Shown in pieces: positions 26,601 through 38,700 of a stretch of 64,000 bases of DNA. Made by a program: the position numbers and the translations under genes. The number at the start of each line of letters is the position of its first letter. The first letter of the stretch is position 1. The stretch spans positions 1,097,501-1,161,500 of the forward strand of contig NC_134027.1 in NCBI RefSeq assembly GCF_964204645.1, read 5' to 3'. Below the pieces are notes generated by a model. That model saw only the letters and a list, made by a program, of their open reading frames with translations, had not been told where the DNA came from and did no database searches. This stretch comes from Tubulanus polymorphus. Its lineage: Eukaryota > Nemertea > Palaeonemertea > Tubulaniformes > Tubulanidae.

Positions 26601-26764
26601 TTAAACTCGAATTTGATGATGGATTTTGTTAAGGAGATTGCAGCGGAAAGAAAAACACTTACATTTGTCGATTGGTCGGAATGCGGTACTGATACCAAAT
26701 GCGGGATGCACCAAATTTTCTGATGGTTTGAATCCGTTGCTGACGGCCACCCGGGAATCAGCAC
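26601..26764 (-). CDS. irx: irx exon 6, candidate last coding exon
   Basis: The acceptor TTTCAG at 26770-26765 follows a T-rich tract. The exon continues the frame as (G)[11 protein letters not shown], then [22 protein letters not shown]. Two ends are possible. Reading on adds 20 residues, including CKCFSFRCN, to a TAA at 26603-26601. Alternatively a good donor, AAAT/GTAAGTG, at 26663/26662 would splice to another exon further left that I could not identify. The 20-residue tail has the Cys/Lys composition of intron sequence, so splicing is a real possibility. The Pro/Phe/Ser-rich part looks like an Irx C-terminus. Confidence 0.7.
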
Positions 26765-29700
26765 CTGAAATTTAGAAAATAAATTATTCAAATTATGATT
26801 TAAATTTCAGAACAAAATATTAAGCAAAATCATCAGATCGGGTCCTGATTAACGGGAATTTCTATCTCAAAATGTTTCCAGAAGATCTTCTAAACTTATC
26901 AGCATCATTCAGGGCATTTATTACATTTTTGCTGATCTAATTTTTGTACAGCGACACAGTTAAAATGAATTAATTTTCAACTATTTTCTAAAGGAGCAAC
27001 CATTTCACGGTTAAGATCTGACTCAGACTTAACTAATTGAAAATGAACTAGATATAATTCTGGACACTGGACTAAGTTTTACAGCGACAGCTTCGTAATG
27101 AGTTTGCTATAGTTTTTCTAAGAAATGAAAAGACTGTATTCGTACCTGAAGTAGTAATGAACGCTCCGTTGTGAGTTAACGTCGTTCTGTGATGGTCTTC
27201 AGGAAGACTGGGAATACTGTGTTTCCCCGAGGACGCGTAGGGCATTGCATTAAGACCGTAACGTGCGAATCCGGCCGGATATCCGGGGTAAATAGCCGCT
27301 TTACTCCACATGGAACTAGTGTCTAACGAGGCGGCAGAAATCGGTACAGGATGAGTGCAGTTAGCCCGGCTAGCGGTCGGTACTGCCGAGAACCCTATCG
27401 GCGATCGTCTGCCCATAGGGGGCGTTTTAGAGGTCGCAGTGTCCGCTAGTGACCATATCTTCGGTTTACTAGTGACTAGTTTATCGGAGTTAGTTTCGGA
27501 ATCGTTTGATGTGGAACCACATTTTACAATGTCTATGTGATTAGAATGATTCGAGTCCGAATTCAGAACGGGAGAATGCGATGGATGTTCAGAATCGGGA
27601 GAATTTACGCGGGAATTTCCACCGTGACCCAGCTGTTTCAGGTCGCCATCTTGTTGTTGGTCGCCTAAACGAGAACCTGTAAGATACAATAGATGAAAAA
27701 GACATATTAATGAAATGCTTTAAATTTGGGAAAAGGTTTTTTCAAGGAGTTGCTAAAAAAATATGGTAACGTGGAAAAATGATTCAACAAAAACTAGTTT
27801 TTTTTTAAGATTTGATTTCTTTCGAAAAAGTGAAAAGAATTCAAAAAGCAATTTTTTCCATATTTTCTATACAAATAACAAAAATATGGGCCGAGCTCAA
27901 CGTGGCTGCAGGTTCCAACTGCGGTAAGTGAATAGTGGCGTATCTCGTTTCTAACTGCGGCAAGTGAGCATTCAACCCGGTTATTTCCAGGCGATTTGTT
28001 TCGCTCTTGTTCGTTCTTGACATATCATTATCGACGACTGGAATCTTAATTGATTTTTGTTTAACGCTCTCTTTCATCGCGCATCGTCTGCCATTTATTC
28101 AACGGATTATAGATTTCTACTGCGCCAACACGCAGAAGATGATAATCCTAGTGTTCGGCTCTCACCAGTCCTGAAAGCCCCGCATCTCGAGTCTTGTCGC
28201 GAGGCTCAGTTGTGTTCGGCGTAAAAGCGCCTGTTTCGAGCTGATAATGGCGGCTAACTCGTCAGTAAATATGGCCTTGTGATCCTACATGCAAATTACA
28301 ACTTAAATATCGTATTGGCGGCGTTGGCTTTGTCTCCACAAATGGCAGAGTGATTAGTTCTTCCTTTGAAGCTTTCGTTCCCGGATCGAATCGGTAATAA
28401 GCACGATGGGGCTATTCGCGATAGGACGCGAATTAGAATCAAATTTAATAATGATTAATTCCTATGTTTTCTGTTTAGCGCCACGTTTGTTTATACTCTG
28501 TTCTATACGAATTGTTTGCTGCTCCTCTAGACCAAACTGTATCAATATCGATATCAAATAAGAACAGACAGCACCGACCAGACCGATAGGTTTATTCCGA
28601 ACTTTTGGTTGTCTCGTTAAACTTAAAAGAGCAAATTTACAGTAACCAAATCGTGCGAGTTTATTTACATATTTACGTAAACAAAGATTCGTTACAATAT
28701 CTTCAAACAGTTCTGGACAGTGTTAGAATATGTTGAATGGGCCCCATTTCAAATTCTTTCGTTAAAGCGCCTCAGTTTATGGTTCAAAAACACTGACCCA
28801 AAAATGTCTTCGATTGAAAAATTCCTGAATCCAAAGAATTTAAAATTTAGATAGTTAAACACGTCCTAAGATTATTTAACTATAGAAATGAATTTAGACT
28901 GGCCTTAAGTTGTTAGATAATAGCCTTAGAACCAAAATAAGCTTTTCCTGGATGCGAGCTGTTAGATTGGCTAAAGATCCGAAATGAGCTAAGACTGGTC
29001 TAAGCCACTGCGATCGATGCCACCAGGATCAGTCTCTGATCGAGGAGTGAATGACCTGCCCCGCCTCATCCTGCTTGTCATCGCATCGAATAAAGAAAAA
29101 AGAATCTAATTTCTGACGATCGCCATTTAATGTTCTCCCATCGTGAAATCATCGACGCCAATGTTCAACACGCCTGCACGAGTTATTATTATTGATTAGG
29201 GAATTATGAATCGTCTGTAACTACCGCCAATTCAGCGTCTATTATACGCTGGAATTAGGTAAAGAGAGAGTTAATTAGGGATCTATTCTGGCGAATTAAT
29301 GGCCTCTTCTGTCGAGTCTGATACATGACCGGTTATCAGCGCGCTTCCATGACAACTATTTCGCGACGATAAGGACCGGTACGGTCTCGTTGAAAGACGG
29401 ACGCTTATTACGAATCTTTTATCCAGACGTGTTGTATGTATACGGTGAGTATCTGCTCCCTTTGACTGAGATCTATTCGCCTTTTGATGCCACGAAAGTG
29501 CATTTATTTACACAGTTACGAAATGGTTTTTCAATAATACCAAAACCCATTTCTGTTTCGGCACGAACCGCTGCCAGTCGAAGCCACGAATGATAAATAA
29601 AGTTGATAAATAAACTCTTCGGACAAAAGGTTCACAGTTGAACCTTTCCCAAATCAATTCAATGATACTATAATGAAATCCATTATCGTAAATGACATGG

Positions 29701-32700
29701 GAAAATACTTCGCAAATTGTGGTATTAAGATATTCATTTTTTTTTCAGCGGAGAAAACGTGTGTCTAGGCTGGAAACAAGTTTCCCAACCTGTCGCCACT
29801 AAACAGTAATGTAACGCATATTCATTTCGGTGATAATATTGCAATTAATAACCGCTGACATGACACAATGAATAGAAAATAAGACTTGTTTTGTTTTTCG
29901 GAGACTAACATCAGGAGGGAAAATCGCTCTTTACAAGTGTTTTGTATCCATAGGACACACGGTATATGTAAGGGACATGATATGAATTATGGCCTTTACG
30001 AAGAATGTTCCCAATAATGATTTATAATCATGGGAAAAATTAACTAACAACAAAGTGTCATCCACGACAAACCGAACAGAGTTTCGTGTCAAACAAGACA
30101 AACCAATCGGAACAAAATGTTTTTAGTTGAGAAAAGAGACTCTTAGATCTCAAGACCTATACCCCACGTTGAGATGCGCGGATTGCAGCCCAAATTGCTC
30201 GTTAATCCTAGGCATCTTATAGGGTTCGAATCCCATATAGACGCCAGTGTTTTCTACGTGCAAACGCCATTTAATTGTGTATGCCCAGATGGAGTCAGCA
30301 CATTTTTTTCAAAACTATTTTAACTCGAAACACATTCATTAAAATGCATGTACGCCTTTATGAAATATTAAATTGTCACAAGTGTTGAGAAATGGAATTA
30401 CCATTTTATTCCAAGTAGTCGACAGTGCGAAAAAAAACAGATGAATATCAATGTGTGAAACATAGGCAAAGAAAAGTCCCGAACGAGCGCAAAATGTTGT
30501 ATTCCGTCTGAGCAAACAAGTGTACATTATTGCAAGGCTTGAATTACACAAATGTATATTTATGAACAGAGAATACATCATAATTCGAAAGCTTATTTGC
30601 ATATATGCAAATTAAGTCGTTGTATACGACGGTCGTGAGTGTTTGATTAAGAGAAAAAATTCGACGTTATGATGAATGCGGTTTCTATCAACTTGAAACT
30701 TTACAACTGTTGCACTAGGCGAAAATAACATTCATAGCTGAATAAACATCCATAATTTAAACATTAAATTGTTCACTTAGCATTTCATAAAAAAATATAT
30801 CTATTTTTCCCCATAATCGAAAACCGTAACTGAACTAACTATCAAAATGAATACTTTCCCTTTAACTGATGATGATTTTTGTTTTAGTTCCAATTCTCAT
30901 CGAATTTCAGTAACATTTTATCCCTTTTTTTACGAATTAAAAAAGTTGCTGTTGTGGTTTCGATGTACTTGAAATTTACAACTGTTGCACTAGTCGCAAG
31001 TAAACATACACCATCCCTATAGTTGAATAAACGAATATTCATAATCAAACATTGAAAATCTCAAATTGCATTTCATAATGATATCTAAGTGCCAGGGCAA
31101 TGCAAGTGTTCCTGGTGACGTGTGAGTTTACGAGATTTTCTAACTTAATTTAATTCGTGAATGAACAATTTTAATAAAGTAACTAACTATAGAATGAGAC
31201 CAAGTTACTATGACTTCTGTTAACGACGGTTTTTGGTCAGTTTTGATAATTTCCATGGCCATATTATATCCCACGATATTTGACATCTATACCGCGTAGC
31301 TTTTCAACGTCAAAGCTCCAACCACAGCTGTGCGGCCAGGAGATGGGTTCATCGAGAACCTATTGTAGCTGTCCTAGTACCACCGTTTTGAACGGGTAGG
31401 GTTCACCAAGAACCTGCATTAATTTCAAAGCCACAGGTGTGGGGAGGCACAGAGTGTCCGTGGACTTTCCGAGTAACTTTATGCTATCACATTCTCGCTG
31501 GCTGCCTGGAATAAACTTTATCGCAAAACTCAGATAAAGGTTTGTTCCAACCGGCAGGTTTCAATGAAGCGATCATGATTTGTTAACTGCGGCATTTTGA
31601 ATATGAAATATGAATAACGGTTTAATCTGTTGCGTTGTAGCCGGGCAACACGTCACGATAGGTAGAGAACTGAGATAACATATGCCGTGCATATCACAAC
31701 CAATAAATATTCGCCGTATTGATAAACACCCGGCAATAAAACATATTTTCATGAAATTAAGATTAAGATTCGATTCCTGATAGTATTGCGGCGAGGAAGT
31801 AAAAGCCGTTTTCTATTTTATACTGTATTTGAGTCGGGAATAAACCGTAATAAACCTGCAAAATCAACTTATACGTTGATTCAAGCTCAGATTCTTCAAA
31901 GAACTTAAACTAGAAAAACACTACGATGCCATCAATGGAAGTCATTCTGTGTCGAAAGTCATCTTGTTCTCTTGCTACCGTGGAAGAGCTGATGTTTTAG
32001 AGTTTAAATAATTTTTGCACAACCAATACGGAACGGAACCGGCAGCAAACATCAGACTCCGACAGCACCATATAAGTCAATATTGGGTCTTAACAAACTC
32101 ATTACTGAAACATCGATTGGTTGTAGAGACAACTGCGGAACGTTGTCAGAGGAGCTACGCGCCACCAGTGGGACCCAATTTCCGCAGATGTCCGTCAACA
32201 TGTTAAACAAATGTTTACCTGCAGATATCATGTTAATTCGCCGATAAATCACGACCAGGAGAGACGGGACACTTGTACGAAATCTCGGAGATGCGGCCTC
32301 TCGACGTTAATTAATTCTTGACGATAATAGAGCAGCCGCAAACTCTGAACCACGGGTTATGACAAATATGACGAATGCAAATACTAGCAGAAATTATTAG
32401 CCTCTTCGCCGTGAAAGGTCTGAGAGACTCTTCAGCACCGATCCGGTTATAGTAAGTGTTTGATTGAGCGGACTATGGTTTTTGCGGACACTTTTCGTTC
32501 GACGTCATTAAGTCATCATTTTGCCCGAATGCATCGGATAAGGAAGCCCTAACCTGAATCCAAAATCGATCTAAAGCCCAAAAATAGATTTTCAATCGGA
32601 ACCGTTACTCAAATATAGCACTGATTTTGTATTCCACGTTTTATGCAGATACAAAGTTTTTTTACGGCGTTTTCAGAACGCTCCACGTGACCTTGCCGAA

Positions 32701-35700
32701 AAGTATGGACTTCCGGATGTAGAGTCTAATGTCCCGTTGCTGTAGCTCCAGATGCCGGCTTTTTCTCCGTGGAAAGAGAAATTCACACGCCTGTGTGTAT
32801 GACAAACAGTTAATGCGTGTGCAACTACTTTACATTCTCATTGACGGGATTATACGAGATTATACGAGACTTGCCGAGATTCCAGGCTGCACGGAGCCTG
32901 GTCTCATCATTCGGGAAGGTTTTAGTTCGATGCTGGAGGGCTAAAGACTTATCGTACAGTTCCGAGCGCGCGTAGCCATGTGAATTTATGCAGCTGCGAA
33001 AGCCGAATCTGCAGCCTCCATTATTCATGTAAAGCCGATTTAGCAAGCAGCTTATCCTCTCTCTCTCTCCTCGCTAGTCGACTCGCGACTAGAGCTGCCC
33101 AACCAGTTTCGTGTGTACATGTTCCGTCTGATATTTACTTTGTTTCCTGCGCTTTTTGCGAGGTTCAACGCGGCTCCCTTTACTGTAGGCTCGGGCAGCA
33201 GCAGGACAGTATTCAAGACGAAGCACCATTTAACCTAGTATCAGTTTGCAGTCCTTAAATCTAGCCGGGAGCAGTAGCAGTTTCGTAGAGAACCCGTTAG
33301 TTTGTACGTTTAGTTCACCTGCAACTTGAGGGTGAACTGACCCACACGGCCCCAAATTGCAGATCGCCAAAACTGCGAAGTTGGCCAGTTCAGCAGCCAC
33401 AATTTACCAATTGATCAAATAGTGAAACCATTGATCTTTATCATACAGCTAAACATATTGGTAGATTAGTACTAAGTGGAACTGTATTTACCGGTCTATA
33501 GGGACTGGTACATGGTGTTTATTGAGTTCCAGCGTTGAAGATACCGCTGTATAATGGTTTAAAGTCTTGTCAACAACTTGTCACTTCGAATTCGAACATA
33601 AGAGTGAACAATGTCACAAAGGACATTAAAACTAATCCATCGGCGAAGGCGATAGGGATAAGAGTTCTTATAGCTGGTCGTACTACTAACTGTGTGTATA
33701 TATATACCAAGCAAGCGAGGCTTCCATCAACTTGGAGTTTGAGTAATCAAAATTAGTAAATCTACCCCTGAAGATGACCCAATGAAGCCATTCGAAAAAA
33801 TTGAAACCAAACCAACCGAAAGATAGGCATACCATCTCGAGACTAAAAGACCGCTAAACTTCTCAAGCTTTCAGCCATAAAGACCATGTGTTTGTCCGGA
33901 AACACTTGGACATGAAAAATTTAAAAAAAAACTAATCTTCTGCAAAAATGTCTTCATCAAAAGATACGATTATAGAAATGTCACGGGTCACAGTTAGCGA
34001 TATCCGTCCGATATCCGTATCTCCCGAGAGAAAAACGTGCTATTCGGTTAGAACCGATTCAATAGACGGATCAAATTTAGATACAGGTGATAGGTATCGA
34101 GTACGTGTGTGTGTGTGGACCCGGCCACCCAAAAAGATGCTACCATTATCTCAAAGCGAACATGGCGGCCATTGACAGTTTAAACGGGCATTATCTTCCC
34201 TAAAGCAGATGGGATTCTTCTAATTGTCCCCCGAGTCATGGATGTAGCTTTGTGTCCGGATCGGATCGAAAAACTGACAATCCAACGACGGGTCTTCTGT
34301 TCTTCGTATGAATATCAAATTTCTTTCGAGCAATAATTAAAAGATGTCTGTTATTTGTTGCACTTAAGAATCTAGTTCAAAAGTCGAGACTCCGGCGACA
34401 GGCTCCACCCGTACCGCGTAAGATTCGTGTCGCATTTGGTGAAGATAATGGGTGACAATAGGACGCGTAAGATACCCAATTAACTCTACATCAATATAGA
34501 TCTTTGTTGGGACGTTCCTTATCTTCATTCTGGTTTTTTATTTCGAGAAAAAAGAGACACCGATTTGAAATTAACGGATTCTTTATCGATCGTTTTGGCG
34601 CCTGTCAGGTCGTGCAGGGCTGGCCTCAGTTAGCGTGCAGAATACAAATCGCATGCGTATAATATATAAATGTATGAATTTCAAGTTTGAAAAGATCGTA
34701 AAATATATAATCAATTATCGATTATTCAACGGATGAAAAAACAAATTGAATTGTGGGCGAGGAGGAAATTTGAATATTTATTTATGTGAACTTTGTAATG
34801 ATTAATGACTTTGCGACGATTATTGAGTGCGTCTTTGAACACGGTGCGAACAATCGCCCCTGAAATTTCAATTGAAGAATGAATATCATCAAACACGTGT
34901 TAACTAACGACATATACATATATAGACGTGCTCATCGGAGAATAATTCCGCCATGGTGGTTTAATAACGCGCTATACACCCGAACAATTTAACACGTCAA
35001 ACCTAAAGTATGATTAAACATCTTTCTTTCTCGATTTAACCGCATTACGAAGATGGCGATGGTTTTAATGCGCGTTTGTCGTGGAGACTTAAGTGACTTA
35101 ACCAGGTTTTAAACAACATTCGCTAAATGACGTTGAGTTAATAGTCTGTTTCTATACATATAACAACCCGGATTAGTTATTCGCCATTTTATAATTGACT
35201 TCGGTCACATTTATTTCAAACCCAACCGAATCATTGATACAGTGGAATTCGCTGAAGTCGATCGTTATTTTGACGACCTTTTTGATGATGACTTAGAAAT
35301 TGAATTAGAAATGGTCTCAAAATAGAGATGACTCCAATAATGCGACGGTTTATCAGATGAAGTTAAGTGAATTTCACTGTAGTTTGTGTACATCGTAGTA
35401 GTCAATATGATCGTCTCTGTGGTTGGTTTTACAAAATGCGAAGAAAGTCGTATTTTTTGTTGTTAAATCTTTTTTCGAAAGACGCGAATGAGTATTTGAG
35501 TGCGAGTAAACACCACCTCGCAATGAATACCGCATTGTAAATGTTCTCTGTTCTCTTAAATGGAAGATACAAAAATATGACTCAGAAAAATGTGTCAGTA
35601 AATAAACTGTGCATGTATACTAAAAGATTATATATACAGAAGACACTTGTTCAATTTTTATGCGACTCAATATTTGAGGGATCAACTGGAGATGTATTGA

Positions 35701-38700
35701 CTCAATATTTGTTGATCAATTTTGACGGAATCGAATTTCGACTTTTTTGTTCTCGTTTGGAAATGTTTTCAAAGAGGAGAGAGTCGAGTTTCTTATTTTT
35801 AAACGTACTTCACACTAAGCTCCCCTCGACGGTGGCCCTGCACCGATACAGTGCGTCTCAGGAAAATGTTCAATAGGTGCGAAGCATTTACTAATAACTT
35901 AGTTATAGCTTAGAAATGCAGTCACAAAGTGTCAAAGTTTCGACGAAATCTTTTATACTTTATTTCTAACATTTTTAGAATCTTATAAATGCCTTCTCTT
36001 GCCCATCCTTTGACTCTAAGAGTTTATCAGTTGAAACGAGTTGACTCTCATAACTTCGGTAACTGGATCATGGTCTATGGACCATACACTAGTCTATACC
36101 CCCAAAGTAAATCATCACTGATAACCAAACGGACCCGAATTCAAATTTCAAAAATAACAAACTTACCACTTCTATTGTGATCGTCTTTCTCATCGTCATC
36201 ATCGCTGCATAGTTTGTCATCGTCATCATCATCATCACAACGGTTCTTAGGAGACCAGGTCATTTTATTTTCTTTTTTTAACCGGCGCCGGGCGTTCGCG
36301 AACCACGTTGAGACTTGAGTTAACGTCATTTTTGTGATGATGGCCAACATTATTTTTTCGCCCTTCGTCGGATAGGGATTTTTAATATGTTCTTGGAGCC
36401 AGGCTTTCAGCGTGCTGGTACTTTCTCGCGTTGCATTCTTTCTGCGGGCTCCATTCAGGTCCATAGCGCCATAGCTGTAGGAAAATACGACATACAAGTA
36501 TTTCAGAAATGACCAAATGGGTTTATCATGTTTGAGTATTGAATTTCGCTCTTGTGACCGCCATTATGATAGAACCTAACCCAACGGTTCGCTTTATTAC
36601 TTTCGAAACCACAAAGAAAGAAAAAACTCGACGATCTGATATTTGATGAGGCCAATTATAAGACAAAGCGTCCGTTAGATTCGGTATTCAAGTTTTCGAG
36701 AGAAAGAGAGAGATTGTGAAGTTCTTTTCGAGTGTCATCGTAACGAATCGTAACAAGAAAAGTTATCTTTCAAGTTTTGTAATTCGAGTGGGAATGAAGT
36801 ATACGCCGAATGGGACACTTGATCTCTCCTTTTTTGTGTAGTCACGCGGCCGAAAATTTCACAAGCCAGAAACAACAAGCGAACGAGTCACCGGGCTAGC
36901 GCCGCCGATATCTCGTTCTAGACTGGTAGGTATGCGCGGTTTAAACGCGACGGCACCGAAACAATCGAAACCACGGCGTCGAAGGCACCATGTTCTGAGA
37001 TAAAGATCGTCGCGGCCTAATCTAGAGATGTCGCCTAAGATAATTCCGCGGCAAACGGCTTTATTATTGTTATTATTACTATATATCTGGATCCATACCG
37101 CATGTGCTATGTCAGTATATACGCTCAATGCGGGGACATGATCTTGTAGATAATATGACAAAAACCAGATTTCTCATACAACGAAATCGAATGATATCAA
37201 AGCCCGAACGTTGAGATGCAACAGCCGCGTGAGCATTTTATATAGTATTCTATTTCATCAGTTCATCAGAGTTTCTCCAATTTGATTAAGTCACGAATGT
37301 TTAAAAAAATAGATATTTTTCGAATGGCTGCAGATAACGTTACATCGACCCCTATTTACTGTCTCTCCACAGGAGCCATACAATTACATACAATATGTAG
37401 TATTTTCCACTCGAATTGTCTTTTGAATTAAAAAAAGGTTTTTAGTCAACATGCCCTGTCATTCGAATTTTCGCTAATCTGATAGTAACAATTTCCGGAC
37501 TGTATCCCCCTACTGCGAGCAAAAATAAAAACCAACACGTTGAATTTTACCCTAAAGGATCTTACAAATCAAGACCAGTCTTTATGACTTGGCAAAATAT
37601 GATTGCCAAAATAAGCATACCGTTCAAACCTTTCAAGCCCTACTAACTTGTGAAGTTGTTGTAATTCGGAAAAAGCGTAAGGTAACTGTGCCCGGAATCT
37701 TGATAAAAACCACCTCGTGTTCGAAACTTTTACAAATACATTAGAAAATCAAGAAAAAATAAACCACTTTGCTGCCAATTTCAACAACTATCGAGTCAAT
37801 TTTTCATGAAGGTGATATAACTAAATTAACTACGCGCAATAAACTGCGTTTAAACACGCGATGAAAATATAGGTTTTATCAAACAACCCGTAAATATATA
37901 CAAGTTAATTCTCTGTTTCGATGTGTGACATTTATTTTTTATGATTTAAACTATAGTCAACAACATGTTTACAACATGGTTTATAATAGTCCCGGATCGA
38001 GATTGTTAGGACAGGGGCGTTCATTTCGAGACGTAGTTACTACTTGTGTGTGTTATGAACCGGTTTTCTATATAATTGTATATAGTATATAAAATGTTAG
38101 AATGATTGATCGGTCTTTTTAAAAGAAACTTGTTCGCTATACAAAATGTGTACGTGTAATAATGTCTCTTTGATATAGAAACCACCGCCAGCTTTTCATC
38201 TACGATCGGAACGGGAGCTTTGAAGCGCATTTACAAATTCAAATAACTCCCTCGAATCGATCCGTATAGCCCGCTACCGCAACAGGTCCGGGTCGATGCG
38301 CTTTTTGCGTCCGTCCCCTCGAGGGATTTACCCAGCATGCGATTAAACTCGATCGTAAACGTCGGCGATTTTACAAGTTCTCAATATAGTTCTAGCTTTT
38401 AAAAGTTGACTCGAAAGAATCGTGTTCCGCGTTAGTCAACGGCCGAAACATTGTGGTTTCATTTTGATAAATCATCGATTTCTGTGCATAAAATCGTGCA
38501 TTTTTGATGTGGGACATTTCTGTTAGCAAAAATACATAAAGAGGCATTTTGGCTGTTAGTCTACAGTTGACGAGGATTACAGTGTTATATTCGATGCAGA
38601 CGCTCCCTAAAAAAACAACAACAACACGATCCACCTCTTGCTCGATGAGAAAACCAGAAGGTCAGATCGGTCGCGTTAAAGCCACCGTTACACGCGCGCA

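Larger units (their letters stand above)
27677..36166 (-). other. irx: irx intron 4 (largest)
   Basis: About 8.5 kb between the homeodomain exon and exon 5. It contains an inverted-repeat element (28860-29030), a tRNA-like B-box (30223-30233), a diverged 275-bp-spaced duplication (30678-31085) and a CCTGAAGATGAC dispersed-repeat fragment near 33770. Short open frames at 32.7-33.3 kb have no recognisable domain. Large introns of developmental regulators often carry enhancers, but none is identified here. Confidence 0.75.

Noticed and set aside
26424-26723. 99-codon plus-strand frame (MPSDTRKMDDPNLL..)
   Set aside because: Overlaps irx exon 6 on the other strand and has no recognised domain.
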